Shown here one piece after another: positions 39,001 to 49,989 of a stretch of DNA of 64,000 nucleotides; position 1 is the first letter of the stretch, and each line of letters starts with the position of its first letter. Below the pieces are notes generated by a model that saw nothing but the letters and a program-made list of their open reading frames with translations, ran no database searches and was not told the origin of the DNA. Both the position numbers and the translations under genes were made by a program. This DNA comes from Triops longicaudatus. Its lineage: Eukaryota; Arthropoda; Branchiopoda; Notostraca; Triopsidae. Location: contig JAGQDJ010000059.1 of assembly GCA_022885665.1 (NCBI GenBank), forward strand, positions 124,001 to 188,000. The letters run 5' to 3'.

Positions 39001-42000
39001 CTTCTTATTATTGTTAGCGTGGATCACTGAACACGGCTAAACTTTATTAAAAAAAAACGACTTCTATTATTTTATAGAAAAAAAAAATTAAAAAAGGGAG
39101 TCACAGTAAAGGGGGAAATTGAACCTTAAACTTGTATTTCTTCTCACATTCGTGCCTTATGCACTTTCCCTGGAACGTACAAGTATTGTAATTGTCTGTG
39201 CTCAGTGTCTTAAAATTTGAGGAGGGTTTTGATTGCTGAGTTGAGTTTCAAAGCGGTTTTTCACAAGTCGCGACTTTCCTTACTGCGACGCGCTCACTTC
39301 AACAACTCACAAGCTATAACACGGGAAAAGGGTCGGATTTCGCCGGGTAATTTTGAATACAAGATTTGCCTGGAGATAAAAGACCGTGACTGTGTTTCGA
39401 TTTACGTAACATAAAAGACTGTCTTTGTGTCATGTTTTCGGAAGACAAGAAGCTTCCAACTATGAAATTTACCTTCTGGTAGCGAAAATTCGAAGACATA
39501 ACAAATGTGCCGCAAAAATCTCTTCCTACTGTTACGAAATTGTTCCAAAGAAAAGCTTGGCTTTGACATACTACACTACATCTGGAGACTGTTTATGTTT
39601 ATGGTTAATGCGATCAAAGTACTTTTCAAAGTTTTGTTTGCAAAGCGACAACAGGTGTCAAAACGACACCTTATCATTTTCTTACGATTGGCTAAAATTA
39701 TAATCCTCAAGACGGCGTCACATGAACACCGATAAAAGTAAAGTGACGCACCACAAAAAATTGTGTAACGCACAATTAAAGGTCTTAAACGTTGCTATGC
39801 TAAACTTAAAGCGCTTGATTATTGTGGAATATGTATAGAAAAATTCTAAACTTACTCGGATTAAGACATTAAATTGCTCTCCAGGTTTTAATCTCCCGTC
39901 AGCTTCAACAATTCCTGTTCGGGGGTGAATGGAAAACAATTCCTGTCCGCTGTTACTGACTTGTTCAATGCTGTACATAATCCTGCCATTCTCGGCCCAG
40001 TCTTCGTCGCGAGCTTGCACCTAAAAGCAAACATAATCCTCTTAATAGTACCCAACGCTCTGCCAACGTCCATTCACCGTCAAATTGAAAGCACTTCAAA
40101 GCTACAAGAATCACTTTACTTGAGTCACAATGCGTTTTCCCTCCCCTGCGGCAATACTGACTGGTTTCAAGCTGGCTAACACCGGTGTATTGTCGTTTAC
40201 GTCAATCAGTTGAACTGTCATCGTGACGGGCGCTGTTTTCCCGTTACCGTCAATTTCCCGCGCCAGTATCTAATAACGGAAAATTCCATCAGTTAACAAT
40301 ACACGCTTTTGTGAGTTCTACTCATTGAAGAGACTTGAGTTTCCTGACCTGAAACTTGAGTTGGCCTGGGTTAGGTGGATCACGATCCAAATTAGGCTGA
40401 TTAACCACCAGACGTCCATTACTATCCACGGCAAACGCCGTCGTCGTCAATTCAATCTTGTAACGATGGAACACATCCTCAAATCCCTGAAAATACAGAG
40501 GTAAAGAAAATATAAGTGCGAGAATGCGAATTTAAACTTAAATAACAAGAAAGTGCCGTAACAAAGTAATATTAACTAAAATGAATATACAATATACAAA
40601 ACCAAATAAATCTAAATACCGCATTAATAGCGTAAAATTAAGCGAGAAAAAACTGAATAAATCGAAAATGAAATCCATCTCCGTTGGGAAAAAAAAATAA
40701 ATGTGAAACAAAATAACAAAAGAAGCCTAAATGATGGAAACGAAAGTAAAAGATAAAAAAACGTTCAACTCCTCGAAGTTGTTCAAATTACCAAGTCAGG
40801 TTCGACGACATGAATCTTGACAGGTTGATTATGATCCCGTGAGGAAAAGACTACCGTTCCTATGGGAGAATTTTCTTCGACAATGCCTTCCACGTATGAA
40901 GGCACAATTTGCGGTGGACTCGAATTGGCTCCCTTGACGCTAATGACTAATTTGGCTTTGGCAAACTTGCTGCCGTCTGTGATTTCCTCTGCCTAGATAG
41001 AGAAAACCAAAATTCAGCCTTTCATGGGCGAGTAAATGCATTTTCCTAAAAATTTTTTACCTTGACTGATATTTCAAAGACGGAGATCACGTTTCGCTCA
41101 ATGGGTTTTATTTGTCGAACGACACCCCACAAGGGATGGATTTCAAAGTACTCCGCGTAAGAAGCCGGCCAACCGTTCACGAAACTGTACCGAATCTGAG
41201 CGTTGAGCGAATCGCCATCAACGGCTTGGATTCTTTCGGGGAAAATCGTTAGAACATCCGACACAGCTCCGCTTGTTACCTACGGAAAGAAAATAATGTG
41301 TTACGAACTTCCAATGACATAAAACATTTTCGTAGCTCGAAAAGTACAACACTTTTAAAGAGAAAAAGGCGACCAATAAAATGTATTAGTAAGTTTCTAT
41401 GAGGCTAGCTGACGATTCTACTATACGAGCTCAGAAGGAGAGCAAATTAATTGCAGGTTTCTATCTCCGATTGCAAGCAATCGTGTTTCTGACAAATGGC
41501 TAAATGATGACGTAACACAATACCAGGAGTTTTCCAGCCAATTTATCTTTTTTCAAGTAGGAACGACAGGGGAAGCAAAAAGTTACAAGGTTTGGTATCA
41601 ATTCTCCGTGGTAATTTTTACACGAGGATTCGATAAACAAGGGTGATACTGCAACGCAGTTGGAGTCTCACTCTGCAACACAATTTTCCGATACTTTTAC
41701 TAAACATAACAACACAAAAACATTTAGACTCGTTTCTTATCAAATAGACGCATATCCAATTTTGTTAAGCTTCTCGTGTGAACCTTACTGCTTTCACTCT
41801 GTAGTTCGTCACGTTTACTTAATTTGTGATTTTTTTTCCCCGCTAACTTTGCTATAGTTTATTTGCTGTTACTTTTGTAAGCGTTGAACTACGTCCGAAG
41901 TGTCCAATCCCACCATCATGTATTAAAATGAAGTTATGTAGCAAACAATTTTATGTGTTAAGACTATTCATCTAACGCTTAGAACAGTCCAGCGTCATTT

Positions 42001-45000
42001 GACGGCATTGCGAACGTTCGCATCAGCTGTCAAGGCTTAAAAACTTGCGTCGAAACCTTCGAACATAGCCTTTCCTGGTGGCTATCGCCCTCGCGTGGCT
42101 AGAAATTTAGCTATTCCACCCACGAGCCGCGTGATGGGCAAAACGTTTAAATCCTTCATGTCCTGGTCCTTCAAAAAAGACACACAAGTGCTTTTTCTCT
42201 TCACTTCGACGTCTTCCCGATAGTGAAATCTTGAGAAGCGTGTCTAGTCTTGTAAGGCAAGAAAGCTTTTCTCTCAAGCGCGTCACGTGAATGCGAAAAG
42301 CACGTTTAAACGGTAACAAAAAACTTCTCTTGCAAATCTCCCCAAGGGCATACAGTGATGCTAAATTGTCTCACAAAATGGCAGGAACCGACTTTTTGCG
42401 TTCACGCTTACCTCGCAAGAAACCTTTAAAGTGTTCACGGAGTCTCATTATCTAAATCTACGTCGTAGTTTGCACAACACCTCTTTCGCAACCAAACTTG
42501 GCAATGACAAAAGAACTCGGGAACGTGGGCAAACTGCAATCTCCCAAATTAACCGCAAAAATAACCAAAATAATAAATAAACCCTAGAGATATTAATCAG
42601 ATAGATATTAAAATGTAACCGAAGTAATAAAAAATTAGCGAATTTTCATGTCTTCATAAGTTATTTTTATTCGGGCTGAAGAATTATAGCATTCCAAATT
42701 ACTGCAGATCTTAACTTTGTAGATGAAAAGAGAGGAAACAAACAAAATCTACGTCTACATTTAAAGTAATAAGAAAGATAGTAAGAAATTACTTATGAAG
42801 AAGAAATTCTCTCGACATTTGTACTTGTTGAAAGTACATTGTAATGTTCAACATGCGAAACTCCTTACACATTTATTCCTTATTTTTCTTAGAAGCATAT
42901 ATTTTACTTACTTCTACATAATTATGTACCACAATTTGCGAAAGACTTTACTTCTCGGAAATTCAACGACAACTTAGGAACACTTAGCACTTTAAGCTTC
43001 AGAACGGAAACCCCAGCAACAGGCAAGCTTCTGTTTGCATACAAGTTTGCTCACAGGTTTTCAAACACGGTTTGCCCTCATTAACCTTTAACCCTAAACC
43101 ATCAAAATAACGCAACTTTATCCTAGGTACTTCGTCGCAGACAATAACTCGCATGTTTTTAACTTATTTCACTCCTACAGAAAACTTAATTAAATTTTCT
43201 GCATAAATAAAACAAAATTAACGCCCTTTTGAACGCAATTTTTCTGTAAGTAATATTTTTTTAAATATAGACTTGCTGCAAAATTTTACAAATCTTGAAA
43301 ATATGTCAAGAAAAAATATTTAGAAGTATCTATCAACGAAAAAGACTCAAACATAGCCATGCAAAATTGGAAAAAATGTAAGAAATGTTTCTGTACTGCT
43401 TGAGCTTCCAATATTCGTTCTTCTACATTTACCTCCTTTTTCTAATTTTTGCCTTTGCGATTTTTTTTTGTCTAGATCCATTTTACAAAAATTTCACTCA
43501 TTTATTCACCTTTTCATTACTTCGTGGCGGGGAAAATTTACTTACTGTAGCACGATACTCCGGTTCATCACAGCTTCGGGTTCTATCACAATCCGGGTGT
43601 CGAAATACTGGTGGCTGATCATCGACGTCCGTTATACGAAGTGTTAAAGTTGTTGTCGCCGTTCGTCGATCGTTTATATTGAAAGCCCGGTCCTGTTCTC
43701 CGCCCCATTTCAAGAAAAAAAGGCAAAAGAAACAAAACAAAAACAAATAGATAACTTGTTTATGACAGGAAAATCACTTTTTTCGCTCTTAAACGCTTCT
43801 TTCAGTTTTCTATTACTTTTTTTTCTTTTTATTTTATTTAAAACTCGTCTGCGTTTTCTTTTCACGCTTCATTTTTGTTGCTTTCTATTTTCGTTCCTTT
43901 TTTTTTAAATCTAAAAGCCTCTTAGCACTTACGGCAGCCAGGACTTTGACGTAATAAATCGGCGAACGTTCGTAATCCAAAGGTTTGGCCAACGTAAGTA
44001 CTGGCTGGTGAGGAAATGGCGTCCGAAAATGCTCAAAGCCGTCTGAAGGACTTCGATCGATCGGCACAATCCGGTACTCGATAACGCCGTTGGTACCAGC
44101 ATCCAAGTCACGGGCAAGTAACTCTTTGAATACAGTCGTGCCAACTGGTGTCGACTATTAAAATGGAGACAAGTAAAAATGGAAATAAACAATTAAAGTT
44201 TATGAGAATTGAATGCTAAAAACGATTGAGTGATTAAGAAAAAGAATAAAAGGAGAGAAAATACGTGGATGATTTACGAGGGAGAAAAAACGGCAAATGT
44301 AATAAAGGATGGGAAAAGAAGGGGAAATGAAAAACTGGGGCTTAAAATCCGTGGCGGGACTTTGAAAGAGAACGCAACTGACCATATTGCATTTTCACAT
44401 CCGCGTTACGTCCGGTTTGTTAGTGTCCCCTCTTTCCGGAACATAGGAAATGGAAAACAGGCTTAGCAAACCGTGCAAGGTCCCAAAATTGGACGACAGG
44501 CGAGAAATATTTAGTAGAAACATCATGCATACAGCAAATAATACAATAAAGTTCTAAAAAAACTTAAATTTCTATTTGAATTTAGCACAAATTTTGTGAA
44601 TCGTAAAGGAAACGTAAAAGACACATGGCTGGGTTGAAAACGTTCGACTTATTTTCCTTCTGCTAAAATTTAGTGGCAACAAAGCATTGGAAATAAAACA
44701 CTTTCTTTACATTTGTGCAGTGTCTTAGAATTTTCACTACCGCAAGGTGGCTGAAAGTTAAAGACTTCATTATGGCCAGCAAGATTATGGCAATTTTTCC
44801 AACTTTTCCTGCTCCTAAATGTAAACAGTCGCAGTGTTATGTCTCGGGGTTAATTCAATGTTCAAATTTACCCAGCGAGCTCCGGTCCTTTTCCCATGTT
44901 ATAGGTAATGGGTTTTGGAGGGAAGCGCGTCGCGACTTATAATGCATAAGGGCAAGCAAGCTCAACTACAAAAATAAAACACCTCTCAAAACGACAGAGA

Positions 45001-48000
45001 GGACTAAAATCATGGCAGAAACCGTTGGAACCGTGCGAAAATGAGCATAAGTTTCAACCCCTAATTTCCTCTTTTCTGACGCTCTCTTTCCATATATGTT
45101 TTCCTGTAAAATAACTCGTCATTTTCTTTCAAAAACATGCCCTACCGTGCTCGCTTTACGTTAACAATTCTAAAAAGAAACTTTCTGCCAAATTGCTATT
45201 TCTCAATTTTTTCGTGCAACGTTCAAGTTCACGTTCAAAGTTATGGCTGCGTGAGATTACTTTCGAACGCGTTCTTTAAAAACAAAACACATAAGCCTCA
45301 ACGGAAGCAAAAACTCAGTAGCTCATTCGAATCTGCTGAGTAACCAACACAGTTGAAGCATTTTTATTTTGCTTTTACTAAGGAAATCAGCCGAAGTTAA
45401 CCAGAAAAACGAAAAAATGCGCTTATTTCGCTAAAAATAGCCACAATTAATGGTAGCTTTTATAACACCGTCAAATTTTAATGGTAGCTGCCTAGACTGA
45501 CGCAAAGGAATTTTCATTAAGATCGTCTTTCCTATGCAAAGCTTTATGCTAGAAAATATGGATACTTAAAAGCCTAGCTTACTAGTACACAGTTTGTCTC
45601 ACATTATCCGGAACAACCCTCATACAATGTTTGAAAACTCACTGCTTTAAAGCTCAGGCCTCTTTTCGTTACCTTAGCTGCGCTTCTGCTTTGAAGATCT
45701 TGCAAGGATTTCCAAGCAAATCGGCTTGTATAATGAACAAAAGCTGGGAACCGCGCGGAAGGAAAGAGGAACAAAGGTGGCGCGCTTCCGGTAAAGAAAA
45801 AGGCGGAAAGATCCGGGGCGTGACACTTTCTCTTGCCAATGAACCCCTTTGACAAGTTGATTTGATTGTACAAACCAAAGAATCATGTATCAACGGCTTG
45901 CATGTGCTTCTATGTTTACAAGATAACTTCCTTTGTTTGCTTTTTACTTCAAGTTGGTCACAAGGCCACGTGACCTCAACATAATTCGGTTTCTAAGGAC
46001 TGACCAAACAACGATTGTCTGAGGACAGTTTTTACTTTCATACATAAACCACGATCGCTTGTCTGAAAGTATTTCCTTAAGCTTTGGAACGGGTAAGTAG
46101 GTTAACAGGCACAAGAAAAAGAAAATGAAGGGCAGTTAATCCAAATGGAACCCACGCGAAGCCATGAAACTTATTTTTTCGCATGATTCATTGTCGTATA
46201 AGCTTTGAGAGCTTTATGAAACGCGAAAGGAACTTTTATTTTTTTTAAAGGGGTTAGCTTACCTCGGGTAAAGTGACTTGGTAAGGTTCGCTGACAAACT
46301 GAGGTTGATTGTCGTTAATGTCAGTTAATCTCACAATGACGGGAATGGATCTTCGTTTGCCAGTGGCTCTAATGGTGCATGACACCTAAACGAGAGAAAG
46401 AATTATCTCCTCGATGTTAAGCTTTGCTTGTTTAAAGTCAATGATCGTTTACTTGAAGAATAACAGACGATAAGTCATCTTGGTCTCGGTCGATGGGAGC
46501 AATCAACTTGAGCCGATTGCCGTTTAAGGAAAATACGGGCCGGGCGGCGTTCACAATCCGGAGCTCGACTTCCTCTCCGCCTGATCCAATTATCGGCAAC
46601 TGCTGCGGAATGGTAGTTTGATCGGTTTCTGTAAGAAAGGAAATGTGACGGATTGCTTTAGCTCCGTTATGTGTACAGAAACGCAAATTTTGTTAGGTTG
46701 GACGAAAACAGTATCTCTCCATTATTTTTCATTTGATAAACGTTACACAAATCAAAGATAGGTATCCTTAGACTCAGCGATGAATAGGCTTTCTTAACGA
46801 AGCAACAACTACAGTTTACCTTGAAAATTATCACCTAAACGTGTTAAATCGAAATGTAATGACCATTAAGGCGCATACCGTCAACTTCGTTTTTTTCTAA
46901 GAAATAAAGCGTGTTTTTTTCTGTCTTTTCCTGTTAAATTTGAATATAAAATTAGAAAAAAGTTTTGGCACTGTAAAATATCGTGTGAAATCGAATAAAC
47001 TACTGAATTTGTGCTTCAGCTGTGGCATTTATGAGTGTTTTATTTTTAAATTATGCGATAAAAATTAATAAACGCAGGTATAACTTCAAACGTGTACCAG
47101 CGATATGCACTAAAAAAAATGAAAATGAAGTTTGACAAAAAAAATATTTTCCGAATGGTTAAGATAGATTAGCTGAACACGTATGACTTTTTCCTTAACG
47201 AAAAGACATTAATTATCTTAGGAAAAATATTAATGAAAAGAGAACGCTAGTAAAGGAGGAAAATAAATCTTAATCTGAAAATCACTTTCACAATTTTTGT
47301 TAACTACTACCTGACTCTTGTATGTCCAAAGGGATTTTTTGATATTCCTAACTTTCCTGACGGCGATGCGCTCCCCTACAAAAACCCGTAAGTTATAACA
47401 TGGAAAAACGGTTGAAGCTCGTTGGGTAAATTTGAACACTAATTTTGTCTGGAGGTGAAAGGCTGTTTCTTTTTTTTGATTTAGGCGGCACGAAGAGTCG
47501 CCAGTTTACTATTTTAATGAAAAAAAAAATAGAGTTTCTAACTGTCACAGTTACCCTTTGGCAGTAAAAAGTCGAAGACACTAAAACGTGCCAAAAAAGT
47601 GTATTGTTTTCAAATTCCGGTCGTCACGAAGCGTGTCAAAATATTATCTTGGTTTCGTCGCCGTTAAAAAGCCTATTCAACGCTGAATTTGGCAAGAACT
47701 AGTCTGGTGTGTTGGACTGAGGAGTAATGGGATCTCTGAGGTATCCCATCAAATGTTCAAAGTTACCCCATACTTTCAAAATAACCCCAATTGACGGTAA
47801 CCTAACTAGAATAAGCTAACCTTGGTTAATTCAACTTAATTGACGAAATATTGAAGCTTTAACATAGATAATAATACTTATCATAGTTAAATCCGATTAA
47901 GTTAGTTTAAGTTAATTAAGCAAGGCCTAGATTAGGCTAAAATACAGCTCTCTGCAATTGGAATGCAATTTTCTGCAGGTGAGACATTTAGTGAGACGAA

Positions 48001-48480
48001 AAATTTGAAGGTTAAGTGTTACAAGCAAGAAATCCTCATAAAAGGGGATGAAAAACCGCGAAACATTTGATACGCGTACCTTACCCTACATTTACAAAAA
48101 TTACCACAAGAGAAAAATTAAGATTAGGTTTTTACTGCTTCGAGTAACTGCGAGTAACGTGCGCCACAAAATCACACTTATGAATAATATATATATAAAA
48201 AAATAATAGCACAAATCATAGGAGAAAAATGCTTTAAAACTTACGATTGCCCCGGCTTTCTTGTATGTCTAAGATGATATTGGATTGTCCATTTTCGGTC
48301 TCACACACTGAAAAGAACGAAAGTACAGAAAAATAAAAACAAAAATAATAAAAAAGTTAAAGCTTCACATTCTGGTTTTAGCTTTGCGAAGCGGAACTTA
48401 CGTGAGGCTGCTCGATTACGTGGGAGGAAAAATATGAATAAGCAGATAATGAGGAAATCCAGGTTCTGTACATTCTTCAT
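32357..48480 (-). CDS. Cad99C: Protocadherin-15 / Cad99C orthologue, complete 29-exon coding region (1570 aa)
   Basis: Coding exons from 5' to 3' (all -): 48402-48480, 48245-48307, 46453-46628, 46263-46385, 43933-44154, 43546-43692, 41061-41279, 40792-40992, 40349-40486, 40120-40269, 39856-40020, 38547-38699, 38309-38449, 38079-38234, 37882-38010, 37324-37497, 36970-37179, 36581-36712, 36011-36127, 35690-35936, 35481-35632, 35243-35383, 34734-34961, 34375-34640, 33846-34088, 33658-33763, 32969-33095, 32737-32881, 32357-32519. They sum to 4713 nt, all introns are GT-AG, and no frame breaks occur. The protein has a signal peptide, 11 extracellular cadherin (EC) repeats, a membrane-adjacent domain, one membrane span (about 1363-1388) and a 182-residue cytoplasmic tail. 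Eleven ECs, a cysteine pair in EC1, a second pair at the start of EC3 and the membrane-adjacent domain are hallmarks of PCDH15 (vertebrate hair-cell tip link) and Cad99C (arthropod microvilli). It should act at the surface of microvilli as a calcium-dependent adhesion or spacing protein. Exact exon edges are hand-placed; family assignment is firm. Confidence 0.93.
33370..33500. repeat. TTAGG-like patch in cadherin intron 26
   Basis: Words GGTTATGTTACGTTAGTTTA and AAGTTAGATTAGTTAGC between coding exons 26 and 27. No exon inside. Confidence 0.5.
33658..34088 (-). CDS. Cad99C: Cadherin exons 25-26: stalk, transmembrane helix, juxtamembrane basic segment
   Basis: Exon 25 (33846-34088) gives a Ser/Thr/Pro-rich stalk followed by a hydrophobic run of about 26 residues (FPSVLIAVAVVIVVIGIIGT, then IFICAV) at residues 1363-1388. 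It is closed by WKK and then YKKSKER from exon 26 (33658-33763), the expected positive-inside stop transfer. This fixes type I topology. Confidence 0.9.
34375..34961 (-). CDS. Cad99C: Cadherin exons 23-24: EC11 and membrane-adjacent domain
   Basis: Exon 23 (34734-34961) encodes the rest of EC11 (AKDSDSGKFG, FSINQNSGVV). Exon 24 (34375-34640) encodes residues 1222-1309, which are not a cadherin repeat. They fit the ferredoxin-like membrane-adjacent domain (MAD12/PICA) of PCDH15: a VNLLGKTNEIVMV strand, a long helix rich in Arg/Gln, and a strand of type DIVFYCIDPVTET matching PCDH15's LTVYAIDPQTN. This domain mediates dimerisation near the membrane in the vertebrate protein. Short AT-rich introns flank both exons. 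Confidence 0.88.
35243..36127 (-). CDS. Cad99C: Cadherin exons 19-22: EC9, EC10 and start of EC11
   Basis: Exons 36011-36127, 35690-35936, 35481-35632 and 35243-35383 encode residues 927-1145. EC9 ends in VDRTIHMPSSVP, which has none of the acidic linker residues needed for calcium; PCDH15 also has a calcium-free, bent EC9-EC10 junction. EC10 contains ITSGNEED and REALDFENKTTY and ends in a canonical DVNDVTP. The donor of exon 20 (GTTTTA) is weak but keeps frame, joining GNEE to D. Confidence 0.88.
36581..40020 (-). CDS. Cad99C: Cadherin exons 11-18: EC5-EC8 and start of EC9
   Basis: Exons 39856-40020, 38547-38699, 38309-38449, 38079-38234, 37882-38010, 37324-37497, 36970-37179 and 36581-36712 encode residues 507-926. 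EC5 ends in an atypical linker (LNGPNMKAP), EC6 in DINDRNP, EC7 in DVSDEVP and EC8 in DKNDHAP. Typical internal motifs include AMDADIDLNG, LDYE, DSNSGEI and AKDGGSPP. The exon at 36581 uses the donor at 36579-36580, after codons PANQ; a downstream GT at 36554-36555 would break the frame. Intron 11 (38700-39855) carries a truncated minus-strand dispersed repeat. Confidence 0.9.
39262..39500 (-). repeat. Dispersed repeat family, copy D (truncated), inside cadherin intron 11
   Basis: Reverse-complement match to the 5' half of copies A-C: GTCGCGAC and GCGACGCGCT, CACAAGCTATAACACGGGAA, CGCCGGGTAATTTTGAA, and GAAAATTCGAAGACAT at the end. The 3' half is not recognisable. Confidence 0.7.
40120..41279 (-). 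CDS. Cad99C: Cadherin exons 7-10: EC3-EC4 and start of EC5
   Basis: Exons 41061-41279, 40792-40992, 40349-40486 and 40120-40269 encode residues 271-506. EC3 runs to about 370 and ends in a non-canonical linker (VKGANSSPPQ) that lacks the DxNDN calcium motif. EC4 runs to about 487 and ends in a canonical DVNDNTP. EC4 has VEENSPIG, a typical first-strand cadherin motif, and LDRDPP in place of LDRE. The large gap between exons 8 and 9 (40487-40791) is an AT-rich intron without recognisable content. Confidence 0.9.
43546..44154 (-). CDS. Cad99C: Cadherin exons 5-6: EC2 and start of EC3
   Basis: Exons 43933-44154 and 43546-43692 encode residues 148-270. The segments STPVGTTVF and NDRRTATTTLTL align with equivalent stretches of PCDH15 EC2, which were the decisive clue to family. 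The linker is DVDDQPP (243-249). Two cysteines six residues apart (Cys256 and Cys262) open EC3, as in PCDH15. The introns on either side are large (44155-46262 and 41280-43545, each over 2 kb). The first holds a 0.5-kb dispersed repeat and a short GC-richer island at 45640-45860 with no supported exon; the second shows nothing else recognisable. Confidence 0.9.
44720..45245 (+). repeat. Dispersed repeat family, copy C, inside cadherin intron 4
   Basis: Blocks GTGTCTTAGAATTTTCAC, CCCAGCGAGCTCCGG, GGGTTTTGGAGGGAAGCG, CGTCGCGAC and TTTTTCGTGCAACGTTC follow the same order as copies A and B. It lies antisense to the host gene. Confidence 0.72.
46263..48307 (-). CDS. Cad99C: Cadherin exons 2-4: EC1
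   Basis: Exons 48245-48307, 46453-46628 and 46263-46385 encode residues 27-147. EC1 contains Cys28 and Cys109, matching the disulfide that closes the tip of PCDH15 EC1, the partner-binding end of the molecule. The motif DIQESRGN follows the first cysteine much as in PCDH15. EC1 ends in the canonical calcium linker DINDNQP (128-134). Intron 2 (46629-48244, about 1.6 kb) carries one dispersed repeat copy and a small CCTAA/TTAGG patch. Confidence 0.9.
47352..47582 (-). repeat. Dispersed repeat family, copy E (truncated), inside cadherin intron 2
   Basis: Minus-orientation match: GATGCGCTCCCCTACAAAAA, AAGTTATAACATGGAAAAA, GTTGGGTAAATTTGAACAC and the terminal AAAGTCGAAGACAC. It is about 230 bp, truncated near the same place as copies D and F. 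Confidence 0.68.
47795..47945. repeat. CCTAA-to-TTAGG strand-switch patch in cadherin intron 2
   Basis: Left part TAACCTAACTAG and GCTAACCTTGG, right part AAGTTAGTTTAAGTTAATTA and GATTAGGCT. Confidence 0.5.
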
Positions 48481-48508
48481 CGTTGGTAGGATAACATCAT
48501 CGTCTCAC
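48402..48508 (-). CDS. Cad99C: Cadherin exon 1: leader, start codon and signal peptide
   Basis: The ATG is at 48480-48478. Residues 1-26 have a hydrophobic core (LDFLIICLFIFFLP) ending in small residues (RAAS), a typical cleaved signal peptide; cleavage probably falls just before Cys28. The exon ends in phase 1 at a GTAAG donor. Immediately upstream of the ATG, at 48508/48509, there is a good pyrimidine-rich acceptor (read on the minus strand as TTTCCTAG/GTGAG), so the 5' UTR appears to be split and the promoter should lie further upstream (higher coordinates). The start choice rests on the signal peptide directly after this ATG. Confidence 0.85.
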
Positions 48509-49664
48509 CTAGGAAACCGGAAGAGTCTTTTAGTGAGTTCACGTCTCGTTTGCTTACTTGTATCCTCGTACTGTTTTCTCATGAGGAATAGTGCATTCTT
48601 AGACACGTGTGTCATAAATCTAAAATGATTTCAGAATTAGCTTTTTCGCTTTTCTTTCCTGTTATTAGAACTAAGCTGAATTGCCAAGTATGCTGTAATG
48701 AGGAATTCCCTATTAGATTGGAGTATTAGGAATTTCTCTCCAAGCAGCTGGTGCAGCTCCTAGCAAATAATGAAAATATTTGGCTGAAGACCAACTAGTG
48801 ATGAAATTTTGACTCAGCCTATGAACCAGGTTGCTGAACAGCCGAAAACATTTCGATATAATTATTAGCGACTGAAAATGAAGTCAAATGAAAAGAGTAG
48901 AAGCTCATTATACCAAATAGAAAAAACTTTAAGCTGTATCCGTTATATCAGACGTTTTTTTCTGTCAATGTATAAACATAACTCAGGATCCCAAAACATG
49001 TCGGTTGTAACCGATAATTCGATGTTACGACATTCTGCTGCTTTAGCCTCTAGTTCAGTTTGACTTGTAAGAAACTGGCATACTGCAACAGGTTTGCAGT
49101 GTTTTGTCACTTTTCTTGGACAATAACATGTTTAATTCGTGAATCGGGCTCCATTACTAAATTTGATTGCAATCGGTAGCGTTTATCTTTGCTTTACTTG
49201 TAAACATACAGCTAGCTTCACACGATAGGACTTGTTTGCTTACTTCAATTAACACAAACTATTTACAGAAACTTTCAAAGTTGGCATATCGCTGTGTTGT
49301 CTGTTAAACGTTTGTTGTAACATTGCCAGGCTTTCGGTTAAGTTATGCATAACTTCGTCAAAAAGGTAACGAACTTTTCCTCCTCGCACGAACATTTACA
49401 CTAAGCAAAGCTGCAAAACAATAAAGAACGGAAAAAGAAACAATTTTGCAATCTTCGGGTACCGAAAACAAACAAAATCCACCGAAACCGGAAAATTGGT
49501 TCCGAAGGCAATCGTTCCAGTCTTCACATGGCCCGAAAGAAGCCTTAGCCGCAGCCACGCCCATGCACTTCAAGGTTAGAGAGGCAATAAACTGGAAAAC
49601 CTGAAGAAGCCACGATATCGCTACTCACACAAGTGAAACTTTTAACTCTGATTTAAAGTCCAGG

Positions 49665-49672
49665 TATAAAAG
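49665..49672 (+). promoter_or_regulatory. TATA-like box on the plus strand
   Basis: TATAAAAG in the same local context (TATAAAAGTT) as the box at 2705. Downstream 25-35 bp is a plausible start region, but no coding exon follows directly. It may belong with the candidate exon at 52503. Confidence 0.22.
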
Positions 49673-49989
49673 TTAATTGGCCAGAACATCGCCGTTGCCT
49701 CAAAACATCCGACTGACCTACTGCAGTGGCTTGGTTCATGTTGAGACACGCTGCTTCCCTTTCCAGAAGTACCGTTACGTCGCATTATTGCCCCAAAGAG
49801 AAATTCCCATGCAAAAAAATTTAAGTAAACGCTTCAAGCGTGCTGTTAACTGACAACAAACAAAACATTTGTGAATGAATTTTAGAAGAAGGCTCAGTTC
49901 TATAAACGACTCGGTCCAGTTTCAGATTTTATTTATAATTTAGGAAAATTATGAGAAAAGGAAACTCAGAAATAAAAATAAAAATGAAA

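Noticed and set aside
45604..45893. Several overlapping frames in a GC-richer spot of cadherin intron 4
   Set aside because: Open frames on both strands and no PCDH15 exon expected there; may be regulatory.
49358..49573. Cys-containing minus-strand frame upstream of the cadherin
   Set aside because: No signal peptide or start context and no known fold; more likely leader or spacer DNA.
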